Below, piece after piece: positions 18,030 to 26,952 of a DNA stretch of 64,000 nt. Position numbers and translations under genes: made by a program. The DNA is taken from positions 1-64,000 of the forward strand of contig DYEQ01000101.1 in the NCBI GenBank assembly GCA_020725645.1. The letters are read 5' to 3'. Position 1 is the stretch's first letter. Every line of letters starts with the position of its first letter. This DNA comes from Candidatus Fermentithermobacillaceae bacterium. GTDB lineage: Bacteria > Bacillota > Sulfobacillia > Fermentithermobacillales > DUSS01. The notes beneath the pieces are model-generated. The model saw only the letters and a list, made by a program, of their open reading frames with translations, made no database searches and had not been told where the DNA came from.

Positions 18030-18944
18030 TCAGCTCTTAACCAGGAATTCGACGCGTGCCGGGTCGACAGCGACTTTCACCGGGTACGTCAAATCGACCA
18101 GGTCTCCGTCCATATGGGACGGAAAGCCGGGTCCGGCATGGATTTCGATTGCCCGAGCTCTCTCCAGCCGGACGCCTTTCTTCCCGATGTGCCTACCCTG
18201 GAATACCAGTGGTAACACGCGCAACACATACGAACGAGATATACCGTTAACCAGAAGCACGTCGAGCTGACCGTCGCCCGAGACCGCATCGGGACAGACC
18301 TTCATGCCGCCTCCATACTTCGGGGTGTTGGTTATGGCCAAAAGCCAAGCTTGCGGCAGGACGTTTCTTACTCCGTCTATGTAGACCTCAAGCGTCGTCA
18401 GACCGAAGTGGAACGCACCTCTCAAAGCTTCGATGAAGTAGCTCAACCTTCCGAACTTTTTCGAGCCGTGCTTTTGTACTCTCTGGACCACGTAGGCATC
18501 GAACCCGAATCCCACCGAGTTTATGGCCCATCTCGAGAATCCGGCCGAGTCCGTCACCTTGAGGACGTCCATCTTGACACGGCGGGGTGCTTGTAGAGCG
18601 TCCAGCGCGTGAGACCAGTGGGAAAACAGGTTGTTTCCTGAGGCGAAATCGTTCCCTGTACCCGAAGGGATCGTGCCCACTGCGACACCGGGATTACTGG
18701 ACGACAGTACACCATTTACCACTTCTTCCAGCGTTCCGTCGCCTCCCATGGCCACCACTGCGGAGTAACCAGATTCGGCAGCTCTTTTCGCTATCTCCAC
18801 CGCGTCTCTGGGGCCGGAAGTGCGAGCTACGTCGAATGAGAGCCCGCGCTCGCGCAACATCGATTCAGCTTCGGGCAAGATCTTCGCCGACCTGCCGTGC
18901 CCTGCGACGGGGTTCACTATGAGACAGAACTTACCCAACGGCAT
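18030..18944 (-). CDS. Diacylglycerol/lipid kinase family protein (DagK/YegS type)
   Basis: 304 residues. N-terminal kinase domain with LIVNPVAGHGRSAKI and MGGDGTLEEVVNGV (nucleotide binding), GTIPSGTGNDFA, and a C-terminal beta domain with HMDGDLVD. Family members phosphorylate diacylglycerol or other lipids with ATP on the inner membrane face. ATG 18944 has GGAGGGG five bases upstream; an earlier in-frame start (18983) is poorer. Given the phospholipase and lipid glycosyltransferase at 4-6 kb, it could recycle diacylglycerol, but it is 12 kb away and transcribed alone. Confidence 0.88.
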   Translation of the reverse strand: MPLGKFCLIVNPVAGHGRSAKILPEAESMLRERGLSFDVARTSGPRDAVEIAKRAAESGYSAVVAMGGDGTLEEVVNGVLSSSNPGVAVGTIPSGTGNDFASGNNLFSHWSHALDALQAPRRVKMDVLKVTDSAGFSRWAINSVGFGFDAYVVQRVQKHGSKKFGRLSYFIEALRGAFHFGLTTLEVYIDGVRNVLPQAWLLAITNTPKYGGGMKVCPDAVSGDGQLDVLLVNGISRSYVLRVLPLVFQGRHIGKKGVRLERARAIEIHAGPGFPSHMDGDLVDLTYPVKVAVDPARVEFLVKS

Positions 18945-19052
18945 ATTCACCCCTCCCACAAGTACTGAAAAGCTGAGGATCATCCCCTACCATGACTCAC
19001 ATTTCCTACTGATGCTCCAGCTCGCCTCTCTCACGTAGCTCGATGAGACCAC

Positions 19053-20936
19053 CTATTTCGAGCTCGAGGGAAGCATTTCCCCGGCCCAACCTATACCAAG
19101 GCGACCCAGGCATTCCCGGGACGGGACCCCCCGCTCGTCCCAGCCGGCCATCCGGTAAGCTCGGAGTTTAGCTTTCGCCCAATCCTCCGGTCGCGCCGCC
19201 CGATCCTTTAGAGGTCCGCTGCTGAAGGGCTGGAAGAACCTCTTCGGCAAAGCCTCCTCTTCGCTTTTGAGCCCCTCCCTCAAGTTGAGTACCCTGGCCA
19301 GGGTGTTGGCCCTTTCGCCGGCCAGCAGCATCTCGGCGGCGGTAACATTCCACCCGGTTACCGCCCTCGCCAGTTCTTCCAGCTGGATCACCGACCACGG
19401 TACGAACTGACACATCACAGCCAGGTTGTAGAACGTGCGCAGGTTGGTCACGGTCCAGAACATATGGATTTTCTCGGGGGAAAGATCGTCGAAGGGCAAC
19501 GGGTCCAAAACGCCAAGACCGTATAGTTCCTGCATGGCACGGCTTTCCCGTTTCTCGTAGATGGTATCGTGGACGTTGTGACAGTGATCGGCGCCGGTGG
19601 GAGACAGTGCATAGCCGATACCCAGGGCGTATTTGAGCCGGGGCTCGTGCATGGGGATCTCCTGCCCCCTGACGTGCATCGCCAGCTCCGGCGCTCGCCC
19701 GCCGATCTTCTCGGAGGCCCGCTTCGTTCCCTCCGCAAGGAGGTCTCCTATCCCTTGTCTTTTGGCGATCATCTCTATTAGCGTCAAAGCAGCATCGGGG
19801 TTGCCGAATCGAAGGTCGAGGCCACCGACATCCTCCGGACCGAGTACCCCCTCGGAAAGGCATTCCATAGCAAAGGCGATGGTAACTCCGGTGGAAATGG
19901 TGTCGAGCCCAAAAGCTGCACACATCTCGTTTCCTTTGGCCACATGAAGGAGGGAGTCTGCCCCGAGACTTGAACCAAGCGCCGCCACCGTCTCGTATTC
20001 AGGTCCCCCGTACGTGGGATCGATTTTGAGCGGCTGTTCCGCCTTCACCACCCTTTTGCACCGGATCGGACAGGCGAAGCACGTGTCCCTGTCCACCAGG
20101 ATGGTCTCCTTCATCGCCTGGCCGGATATCTTTTCGGCCCCTTCGAAACTGCCTTCCCGGAAATTCCGGGTGGGAAGCCCTCCGGCGGTGCTCAGGTTGA
20201 CCGTTCCTCCAGCTGTGCCCGTGTCCTGCAGACCGAAAGCCAGCCGCGGAACGTTTTCCACCATCCACCTGGCGAGCTCCCTGACCTTCCCGGCGTCGCT
20301 TAAAGCTACAGCGCCTTTGCCTCGCACCGCCACCGCTCTTAATTTCTTAGAGCCCATGACGGCGCCCATTCCAGTCCGTCCGGCGAAGTGGGTGAGATCA
20401 TTTACAACGCAGGAAAACCGCACGAGATTTTCGCCGGCGGGTCCGCACTGGGACACCCTGACGAGTTTCTCGCCTAGCTCGCTTTTGATGATTGCCTCTA
20501 CCTCGGCCGTAGTCTTGCCCCACAGGTGGGCGGCAGCCCTGATTTCGGCTTCACCATCGTGGACCCAAAGGTAAACCGGCTTTTCCGACGCTCCCTTAAC
20601 GATGATGGCGTCAAAGCCGGCTCTCTTTAATTCGGCGCCGAAATACCCACCTGCCTCGGCATCGCCGTATCCGCCGGTGAGGGGCGACTTCGCACCCACG
20701 CTGTTCCTTCCGGACCCGGCCAGCGGCGCTCCTGTGAGGGGACCGGCTGCGAAGATCAGGATGTTCTCGGGACCGAGGGGGTCCGCTCCCTTTGGAAGCT
20801 CGTTCAGCAAGTAGTAAGCGATGAGACCTCTGCCACCCCAGTACTTCCGGTAAAACAAATCTCCCGGTTCCTCTATGGATATCGTTTTATCCGATAAGTT
20901 CACCCGCAAGATTTTCCCTGTATAACCGTAAGGCAC
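19053..20936 (-). CDS. Aldehyde:ferredoxin oxidoreductase (tungsten AOR family)
   Basis: 627 residues. N-terminal AOR domain begins YGYTGKILRVNLSDKTI and includes GGRGLIAYYLL, AAGPLTGAPLAGSGR and SPLTGGYGDAEAGG, which bind the bis-pyranopterin cofactor. The 4Fe-4S ligands are Cys ~286, 289 and 293 (DTCFACPIRCKR), at positions almost identical to the archaeal enzyme as I remember it. Enzymes of this family oxidise aldehydes to acids with ferredoxin as acceptor, in the cytoplasm. GTG 20936 has GGAGGAG eight bases upstream. The MoaD-like gene just upstream is the usual partner. Confidence 0.92.
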   Translation of the reverse strand: MPYGYTGKILRVNLSDKTISIEEPGDLFYRKYWGGRGLIAYYLLNELPKGADPLGPENILIFAAGPLTGAPLAGSGRNSVGAKSPLTGGYGDAEAGGYFGAELKRAGFDAIIVKGASEKPVYLWVHDGEAEIRAAAHLWGKTTAEVEAIIKSELGEKLVRVSQCGPAGENLVRFSCVVNDLTHFAGRTGMGAVMGSKKLRAVAVRGKGAVALSDAGKVRELARWMVENVPRLAFGLQDTGTAGGTVNLSTAGGLPTRNFREGSFEGAEKISGQAMKETILVDRDTCFACPIRCKRVVKAEQPLKIDPTYGGPEYETVAALGSSLGADSLLHVAKGNEMCAAFGLDTISTGVTIAFAMECLSEGVLGPEDVGGLDLRFGNPDAALTLIEMIAKRQGIGDLLAEGTKRASEKIGGRAPELAMHVRGQEIPMHEPRLKYALGIGYALSPTGADHCHNVHDTIYEKRESRAMQELYGLGVLDPLPFDDLSPEKIHMFWTVTNLRTFYNLAVMCQFVPWSVIQLEELARAVTGWNVTAAEMLLAGERANTLARVLNLREGLKSEEEALPKRFFQPFSSGPLKDRAARPEDWAKAKLRAYRMAGWDERGVPSRECLGRLGIGWAGEMLPSSSK

Positions 20937-21024
20937 CCCGATCTCTCCTCCCCAGAGCGATTGTATAGCCCCGGCTCCGCAAGCTTGTACCGAGCGATAA
21001 ACTCTTCGTCCGGCCACCCGACGA

Positions 21025-21258
21025 TCAGCCGCCGAGAACCGGATCGAACAAACTCACTTCGTCACCGTCCACCAGGACATCTTCTTCTTTCATTATTTGA
21101 TTTCGTCTTAAGGCCATCCAGACTTCCTCAGCGGGAATTCCGAGAACACGAAGAAGGTCCGAGAGGGACGCCCCTTCGCGGAGCTCCACGGTGACGACCT
21201 CCCTTTGCCCCTCGATGAATCGTAAAAGGTCTCCGTATATCTTAGCTTGCACCCTCAA
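21025..21258 (-). CDS. MoaD/ThiS-family sulfur carrier paired with AOR
   Basis: 77 residues of ubiquitin-like fold ending in the carrier Gly-Gly (DPVLGG). Body: RVQAKIYGDLLRFI, SLSDLLRVLGIPAEEVW and VLVDGDEVSLFDP. The terminal GG is thiocarboxylated in pterin cofactor synthesis. TTG 21258 has GGGGGTG upstream and gives the usual MoaD N-terminus; an earlier TTG (21285) is in frame. The 88-base gap to the AOR gene and same orientation indicate a two-gene operon for making and using the tungstopterin. Confidence 0.85.
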   Translation of the reverse strand: MRVQAKIYGDLLRFIEGQREVVTVELREGASLSDLLRVLGIPAEEVWMALRRNQIMKEEDVLVDGDEVSLFDPVLGG

Positions 21259-21434
21259 GTAAGCAGTCACCCCCTCTTTTCTCAATTCGGTACGGAATCA
21301 AGTTCGGAATCAGAATCCGCTTCGATTTCGGCTCGTCCGATTAGGAACAAAGTCCGACAAAACTCACCCATCGCTACGGCCAGTTTAATCAGGTGCTTCC
21401 CCATGGAATTCTACTCTGCTCCGGCATATCCTCT

Positions 21435-21517
21435 TTAGGTATCGTTCCAGAACTCTGGAGGTATCGCTGGAGAGCACCAGGGGCTGGGAACCGGCAGCGG
21501 TACCGTGGTGTACCTAA
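21435..21517 (+). other. Candidate structured RNA in the leader of the polyamine synthase gene
   Basis: A three-way junction can be drawn by eye. Closing stem TTAGGTA/TACCTAA (21435-21441, 21511-21517); hairpin CCAG-AACT-CTGG (21447-21458); long arm GGTATCGCTG/CAGCGGTACC (21460-21469, 21495-21504, nine pairs plus one G-U), containing a further hairpin CCAG-GGG-CTGG (21477-21487). It does not match a riboswitch class I know. It is the only notable content of the 365-bp gap 21286-21650 between divergent genes; a weaker 5-bp stem GTACG/CGTAC lies further on. Confidence 0.4.
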
Positions 21518-21650
21518 CCGGCTCAGCATAAGGAATTGTAGCAGGTATCAAGAGAGAGCGTAGCGAACCCTGACGTACGTGTAGCACCGGGGAACGCCGT
21601 ACAAAAAGGATCAACCACCAGATACATATGAGGGGGGATTAACACTTAAG

Positions 21651-22589
21651 TTGCTTCGGATCGAAAGAGCTATCCTGTCCCGTCTGGATCATCCCATGGG
21701 TTTTTACAAGCTTGTCTCAGGCCTCGATTACGACCTTCGGAGCATCATATCCGCTCTGGATAGTCTCGCCGATAGAGGGTTCATCCGCGTTCGGGACGGC
21801 CTGATCGAGAGAACGGTGGACTTCCAGGACCGTCGTCTGACCGAGGCCGCTTTAGAGACCGTAAAGCTCGAGTTTACCCATCTCACCCGGGACCGGCCCG
21901 AGCCAGTCGTACGGTTCGATCAGGGGTACGTAACTGTTGAATCCGTGATGAACAGGCTCCGGGTCCTCGACTCCAGGGACGACCTGGCCGGCGCCTCGGT
22001 GTTGCTCGTGGGGGACGACGACCTGACCTCGCTTGCGCTGTGCCTTACCATGCTCCCCGCCAGGGTCGCGGTGGCCGAAATCGACCGGAGACTTCTCGAG
22101 TTTCTCGGCCGGCGACGCCAGGATCTTCCCATTCCCCTTGAACTCTACGAATATGACGTGAGAAACCCGCTTCCAGCGAACCTGGTCGGGGCGTTTGACG
22201 TTTCTTTCTGCGATCCCCTCGAGACCGAACAGGGTTTCAGGTTATTCATCATGAGGTGCAGAGAGGGGCTGGTGGGTCCGGGCTCAGCTCTTTACTTCGG
22301 TCTTACCGACGTGGAGTGCCCGCCTGAAAGGTGGCTCGGGTTTCAGGAATTCCTTGTGGGGATGGGCTTGAGGATAACAGACCTTTGGCGGTCGCTGCAC
22401 CGGTACGTCCTACCCGAACGGGATTTCGTGGCGGAGGAAATCGAAGGGGCCCGGAAGTACATCCGCGGCAGCGGACCGGATCCGGGAAAACTACCCTGGT
22501 ACCATTCGAGTCTCGTCAGGACCGAGCTCGTTTCGGCGTCCAAACGTTTCCTGGAAGTCGTGAACAAACAAACTGACATTTATCATTAA
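21651..22589 (+). CDS. bpsA: Branched-chain polyamine synthase (BpsA, N4-bis(aminopropyl)spermidine synthase family)
   Basis: 312 residues. N-terminal winged-helix-like region (LSRLDHPMGFYKLVSGLD ... LADRGFIRVRDGL), then an aminopropyltransferase fold with LLVGDDDLTSLALCL, VAEIDRRLLEFL, YDVRNPLP and DPLETEQGF. BpsA enzymes add two aminopropyl groups to spermidine, making branched polyamines found in thermophiles. The known enzymes have a double-proline DPP motif where this protein has DPL; activity is still likely since GDDD is intact. The frame starts at TTG 21651, with GAGGGGGG about 13 bases upstream, a long spacing, so the true start is not certain. Confidence 0.85.
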   Translation: MLRIERAILSRLDHPMGFYKLVSGLDYDLRSIISALDSLADRGFIRVRDGLIERTVDFQDRRLTEAALETVKLEFTHLTRDRPEPVVRFDQGYVTVESVMNRLRVLDSRDDLAGASVLLVGDDDLTSLALCLTMLPARVAVAEIDRRLLEFLGRRRQDLPIPLELYEYDVRNPLPANLVGAFDVSFCDPLETEQGFRLFIMRCREGLVGPGSALYFGLTDVECPPERWLGFQEFLVGMGLRITDLWRSLHRYVLPERDFVAEEIEGARKYIRGSGPDPGKLPWYHSSLVRTELVSASKRFLEVVNKQTDIYH

Positions 22590-22721
22590 CCTATTGTAAC
22601 CAACCCACCTTAACAGACCGGCCGGGTACCATAATGCCACGTCTCATCGAACGGAATTCCGGTTCCCGTCGTCGTCTCACGCGTTCTATCCATCGCCGGG
22701 GCGAGGACCATACCGCCTGTA

Positions 22722-23714
22722 TCACCGGCATTCCTGAGCCATCTTTGCCAGAGCCCTGGTCCGTTCCAACCAGTAGAGGTACTCTTGAGCGTATCCTGCG
22801 TACCTGCCGAAGCGGCGCTCCCCTTCCTCGGCGACCCGCTCCGGAGGCATCGAGGTCGTCTCGGGATAAAGCCGTGCCATAGCCCTCTTCACCCACACGT
22901 CTACCGGAAAGACTTCCAGCCTGCGGTAGGCGAAAAGAAGGACGCAGTCGGCCACCTTCCGACCGACCCCGGGTAGCTTCACGAGTTCCGACCTGGCGGC
23001 GGGCGTGGGCAACGAGCCTACGCCATTCAGATCGACCTCGCCCGAGACGATCTTCTTCGCTGTAGCTGTGAGGTACCTCGCCCTGAATCCACACCTTACG
23101 GCACCCAGCGCTTCCTCTCCGCAATTGGCCACGGCGCAGGGGCCGGGATACGTTTTTCGCCGGAACCCTGCGGGGTTACCCAACATCTCACAAAGCGCTT
23201 CGATGCTTCTCTCGATAGCCGGGATGTTGTTGTGCACCGACAGGATGAACGAGGTGAGGCATTCCCACGGGTCCTGACGAAGGATCCTCAGACCGGGCTT
23301 TTTCCGGATGATCTCGCCCAGTACCGGGTGTTTCGAAGCCAGCTCCCTTTCGATCGCCGCTTGATCCTCGTCCAGGGCGAAGTACCACTGGACGCCGGCG
23401 GCAACCCGCTCGGGATCATACTCCACAGCCTGGTCCAGCCGGAGCTCGAGGAACCCTTCCTCCTGAGTAAGAATCACCGCGTGATCCTTTATGACTCCAC
23501 AGTAGCTTAACTTTCGTTCCGCGGCGTCGCCCGCGTCCACCGGCCCGCCGCACCCTCGTCCAGCAACTCGCGGGGCTATCATCCAGCGCTCGCACGAGAG
23601 ATCGACCCCGTCCAAGACTCTCCACCTGAAGGATTGTCCCGAACGAAGAGTGAGGTCCAGGTCAAGATGGCCTGTAACAGGAATCCTAAACGAAGAATCC
23701 GTAGGGCAGACCAT
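22722..23714 (-). CDS. 8-oxoguanine DNA glycosylase (Ogg family)
   Basis: 330 residues. An Ogg N-terminal domain (LDLTLRSGQSFRW) precedes the helix-hairpin-helix glycosylase domain with CLTSFILSVHNNIPAI, the HhH motif KLPGVGRKVADCV (catalytic Lys within it) and the catalytic Asp in FPVDVWVKR. Family members excise 8-oxoguanine from DNA and cut at the abasic site. All key residues are present. The HAD gene lies 18 bases upstream on the same strand and may share its transcript. Confidence 0.9.
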   Translation of the reverse strand: MVCPTDSSFRIPVTGHLDLDLTLRSGQSFRWRVLDGVDLSCERWMIAPRVAGRGCGGPVDAGDAAERKLSYCGVIKDHAVILTQEEGFLELRLDQAVEYDPERVAAGVQWYFALDEDQAAIERELASKHPVLGEIIRKKPGLRILRQDPWECLTSFILSVHNNIPAIERSIEALCEMLGNPAGFRRKTYPGPCAVANCGEEALGAVRCGFRARYLTATAKKIVSGEVDLNGVGSLPTPAARSELVKLPGVGRKVADCVLLFAYRRLEVFPVDVWVKRAMARLYPETTSMPPERVAEEGERRFGRYAGYAQEYLYWLERTRALAKMAQECR

Positions 23715-23732
23715 GGGTCAAACCGCGGCAGT

Positions 23733-24494
23733 TCACGCCGAACCCGGCGCGACGTTGGCACTCTCGTCAGAACTATCATTCTCTGCCAGTTGCGTGAGGA
23801 AGGGGAGTAGATCGGGAAGCTTGCCTTTGCCATCCGGCTTGAGCCCGGACCCTCCTCGTTCAATCAAAAAGTCTTCCACAAGGAAAGTCCTCATCCCGAG
23901 TTTTTGGGCGATCATGTCCTCTTCCACATCGTTTCCCACCATGACGCAAGTAGACGGGTCGAGTTTAAGGATGCTCAGGATCTCCTCGTAGTACTGAAGA
24001 TGAGGTTTGCAGTAGTGCATGTTGTCCAGGGTCGTGATGTATTTCCACGGCAGGTCATCGATGCTCACCCAGCGCATCCGCTCTCTTATGGCAACCTCGG
24101 GAAAAATCGCATTGGTTGCGAGGACGATTTCCCATCCGGACTCTAAAACCTTCGTCACCACGGTACGCGCATGGGGGTTTTCCGGGACGAGTCTCCTAAG
24201 GCGTCCGAAGTCGTTCTGGTAAAAGTTTTGAAAGACCGGCCAGACCTCTTGCCAGGGCCTGCCCACCCTTCTGGAAAACGCCCGGGCGAATGCCTCGTGA
24301 TTCGTAACCGCCGGATTGAGATCCGAAATCATCTCGTATGTGGACTCCAAAAGAGCTTCTCGAAACGCGTCCGGCGGCACGATCGAGGCGAAACAGGTGG
24401 ATACCTCCTTTACGTAAGCTTTGTAGAAGAAATCCATGTCCACGGGAACGAGTGTCCCGTCGAGGTCAAACAGCACAGTTCCCGGATAGGCCAT
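23733..24494 (-). CDS. HAD-superfamily hydrolase (phosphatase-like)
   Basis: 253 residues. HAD motif I is LFDLDGTLVP; motif II lies in IVLATNAIF; motif III Lys in YCKPHLQYYEEIL; motif IV in MVGNDVEEDM. It has a helical cap between motifs I and II, so a C1-type phosphatase is likely; substrate unknown. GGGAGGAG stands just before ATG 24494. The last ~30 residues are acidic and Ser-rich. Confidence 0.85.
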   Translation of the reverse strand: MAYPGTVLFDLDGTLVPVDMDFFYKAYVKEVSTCFASIVPPDAFREALLESTYEMISDLNPAVTNHEAFARAFSRRVGRPWQEVWPVFQNFYQNDFGRLRRLVPENPHARTVVTKVLESGWEIVLATNAIFPEVAIRERMRWVSIDDLPWKYITTLDNMHYCKPHLQYYEEILSILKLDPSTCVMVGNDVEEDMIAQKLGMRTFLVEDFLIERGGSGLKPDGKGKLPDLLPFLTQLAENDSSDESANVAPGSA

Positions 24495-24595
24495 CGTTTA
24501 CTCCTCCCGAAGCCCGGTTTTTCCTTTTCCTTCGCCTGGTTTGGTCACGGTCGTCCCGTGCATCGGACAACCTTCGCCGGTCCCGCCCGGAAGAT

Positions 24596-25519
24596 TCAGC
24601 GGCTGATCTCCACGCGCGGCAACTCCTCCGGCTCGTCCATGTCCTCGGTGATTACGGCGTAACGGGACGGACCTCCTATGGTATACGCTCCGTGGTTCCC
24701 CCGGGCGTCCATGACCACACAGGATACTCTTCCCCAGTAAGCGTCCTCGAGGTCAAGGAGCTCGGTCATGGCCTTGCGGGCCGCCTGGTCCAGGGACATT
24801 CCGGATGCCATGTAAAGCACGATGGACCTGGCCGTACACAGGCGGATGGTCATCTCTCCCCTGCCGGTGCACGCCGCAGCTCCGTACCGGCTGTCGGCGT
24901 AATTGCCCGCGCCGACCACCGGGGAGTCGCCGAGGCGACCCGGGTACTTCCACGCCCACCCGCTGGTGGATACGCCGCAAGCTATCCTACCGTACCTGTC
25001 CATGGCGATGAAATTCACGGTACCCAGGTGCTTCTCCGGGTCCGCCGCCATATGGACGTATTTCCTCAACGCCTCCATGTAATCCATGCGGTCCTCGTAA
25101 ACACCGGTTACTTTCTCTTTTAATCCCTTTTCCCAGATAGCTTTAGACTCGGGAGTGAGGAGGTCCTTTTCCTCAAACCCCAGTTCCCGGGCGAATCTCT
25201 CAGCACCCTCCCCTACCAGCATCACATGGGGGAGTTCCTCCATCACTTTTCGGGCTATAGATATCGGATGCTCGAATCGTTTCACCGCACCCACCGCACC
25301 GGCGGCCAGCGTGTTGCCGTCCATTATGCTGGCATCGAGCTCTACTTCACCCACCAGATTGGGTAGCCCGCCATAACCGACGGTCCTATCATCGGGGTTC
25401 GATTCCACGATCCGGCACCCGGTTTCGACCGCGTCAACTGCGGTGCCGCCACGTTTGAGTACGCCCATGGCAGCTTTTAAGCCGATCTTTCCGTTAGCGC
25501 TTGAGATCACCTTCAGCAT
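24596..25519 (-). CDS. N4-(beta-N-acetylglucosaminyl)-L-asparaginase (Ntn hydrolase)
   Basis: 307 residues, glycosylasparaginase/isoaspartyl peptidase family. The autocatalytic cleavage site and nucleophile is Thr ~167 in HLGTVNF; GGRV-like substrate residues appear as YPGRLGDSPVVGAGNYAD and TGRGEM. N-terminal landmarks: GGTAVDAVETGCRIVE and DASIMDG. These enzymes self-cleave and hydrolyse the GlcNAc-Asn bond or beta-aspartyl peptides. Bacterial members lack clear physiological substrates. No signal peptide is visible, so cytoplasmic. AGAGGG stands before ATG 25519. Confidence 0.9.
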   Translation of the reverse strand: MLKVISSANGKIGLKAAMGVLKRGGTAVDAVETGCRIVESNPDDRTVGYGGLPNLVGEVELDASIMDGNTLAAGAVGAVKRFEHPISIARKVMEELPHVMLVGEGAERFARELGFEEKDLLTPESKAIWEKGLKEKVTGVYEDRMDYMEALRKYVHMAADPEKHLGTVNFIAMDRYGRIACGVSTSGWAWKYPGRLGDSPVVGAGNYADSRYGAAACTGRGEMTIRLCTARSIVLYMASGMSLDQAARKAMTELLDLEDAYWGRVSCVVMDARGNHGAYTIGGPSRYAVITEDMDEPEELPRVEISR

Positions 25520-25613
25520 ACATTTTCCCTCTTTCTAAAACCCCCTGGAGGCTCGCCCCGCTCCGTTGCGTGGTCGCCCAGCCGGGGTTGCCAAACCAAG
25601 GGCCGCATGTTTT

Positions 25614-25635
25614 GGGCCTGCCCGAGGGCAGGCCC
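25614..25635. other. GC-rich hairpin between asparaginase and amidohydrolase genes
   Basis: Arms GGGCCTGCCC (25614-25623) and GGGCAGGCCC (25626-25635) pair perfectly. There is no T-run in the direction of transcription, so it is a weak candidate for a terminator; it could slow polymerase or protect the mRNA end of the amidohydrolase transcript. Confidence 0.4.
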
Positions 25636-25683
25636 TGACCCAACTCCACTCCAATGGATTCTAGACAGCATTCCGCCGATCCT

Positions 25684-26871
25684 CTATTTCCGTTCGAAGA
25701 TCGGTTCCCCTTCGATGAAGACTTTTTCGGCAACGGTCAGGGTTTCAAAAGGATGGCCGCTCCAAATCACGAGGTCCGCGTCTTTGCCCGGTTCGATGCT
25801 TCCCAGGCGCGAGTCGATCCCTAGGATTTCGGCGGGATTGATCGTGATGGATCTCCAGGCAGCGTCTTCCGGCATCCCCTCCCGTACCGCTATCCCCGCA
25901 TGAAGCGCAAGCCACCTGGTATTGGCGGTGGTATCGCATTGTATAGCCACTTTTACTCCGGCCTTCGCGAGTATCCCGGGGTTTGCCAGGCTCACCTGGA
26001 GAAGCTCCATCTTCGCCCTGGACATGAGAAGAGGACCGACCGTGCACGGTACCCCCTTGCGGGCCAGTATGTCAGCGATCAGGTAGCCTTCCGTAGCGTG
26101 TTCAATTACGAAATCCAGGTTAAACTCCTCAGCTATCCGTATCGCGGTCATTATGTCGTCGAGCCTGTGGGCGTGGATCCTCGCCTTGATTTCGCGCTTA
26201 AGGACACGAGCCAGGGCCTCCATCTTCAGATCTCTGTCGGGTTCTTTTGAATTCCCGTCTTTCCCGTTATCCTTTTCCCGCTTCTCCCTGGACTTCTCCA
26301 GTTTCTTGATGTAGTTCTGGGCGTTCACCAGAGCTTCCCGGAGTGCCGCAGCGTTGGCCATGCGGGTGGCAGGATACTGCTTTTTCATCTCGCCGTAGAC
26401 GCGCTTGGGGTTTTCCCCGAGGGCCATCTTCATCCCCTCGGTCCCGGGGATGACCATTTCCTCTGCAGTTTTCCCCCGGAGTTTTATGGCGATTCCAGTG
26501 CCGCCGATGATATTGGCGCTTCCCGGCCCCGTGTAAACGGTCGTCACTCCTCCCGAAAGGACATCACGGATGGCCGGGTCCTGCGGGTTCAGGGCATCGA
26601 TTGCCCGGAGCTGGGGCGTAATCGGGTTCGTCATCTCGTTTCCGTCAGCGTTCGCCCAAACCGACGGCTCGCCGAACACCGCAAGGTGGCTGTGGGCATC
26701 GATGAGGCCCGGTGTCACCGTTTTTCCGGTGGCATCGATGACTTTTGCGCCCTTCGGGACCACGACGTTCGGTCCCACCTCCCTGATGCAACCGCCTTCC
26801 ACGAGAACCGTGCCCCTTGGGATTACTCCCCTTGTAATCGTGTAGATTTTGGCGTTGGTGATGGCCAGCAT
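25684..26871 (-). CDS. Amidohydrolase-family protein (imidazolonepropionase-like)
   Basis: 395 residues of the metal-dependent amidohydrolase superfamily: the beta sandwich half (LAITNAKIYT, TPGLIDAHSHL with the HxH pair), later metal His in IEHATEG, Asp in IQCDTTANTRW, and the closing sandwich motif IEPGKDADLVIWSGHPFE. A Lys/Glu-rich low-complexity segment at ~190-215 interrupts the barrel and is probably a surface loop. Substrate is not evident. AAAGGGG stands eight bases before ATG 26871. Confidence 0.87.
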   Translation of the reverse strand: MLAITNAKIYTITRGVIPRGTVLVEGGCIREVGPNVVVPKGAKVIDATGKTVTPGLIDAHSHLAVFGEPSVWANADGNEMTNPITPQLRAIDALNPQDPAIRDVLSGGVTTVYTGPGSANIIGGTGIAIKLRGKTAEEMVIPGTEGMKMALGENPKRVYGEMKKQYPATRMANAAALREALVNAQNYIKKLEKSREKREKDNGKDGNSKEPDRDLKMEALARVLKREIKARIHAHRLDDIMTAIRIAEEFNLDFVIEHATEGYLIADILARKGVPCTVGPLLMSRAKMELLQVSLANPGILAKAGVKVAIQCDTTANTRWLALHAGIAVREGMPEDAAWRSITINPAEILGIDSRLGSIEPGKDADLVIWSGHPFETLTVAEKVFIEGEPIFERK

Positions 26872-26925
26872 GGATATTTCCCCTTTCCAGATCCTGATAT
26901 CTCATCTTTAACAAATGCAACAAAC

Positions 26926-26952
26926 GCCGGTACCTATAATCGTGCCGGTACC
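26926..26952. promoter_or_regulatory. Direct repeat GCCGGTACC flanking a TATAAT
   Basis: GCCGGTACC occurs at 26926-26934 and 26944-26952, 18 bases apart, on either side of TATAAT (26935-26940). Each copy includes the palindrome GGTACC. It lies in the 414-bp gap between the divergent amidohydrolase and niaR genes. No -35 at correct spacing was seen. The rest of the gap also contains a near-repeat GAGTACRTCTTCTACCG at 27121 and 27192 but no gene. Confidence 0.35.

Noticed and set aside
21286..21650. Molybdenum/tungsten cofactor riboswitch upstream of the MoaD/AOR operon
   Set aside because: I looked for the class signatures on the minus strand and saw none; the structure seen reads better on the plus strand.
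25390..25410. tRNA-like GGTTCGATTCC
   Set aside because: Lies inside the asparaginase gene and no cloverleaf can be drawn around it.
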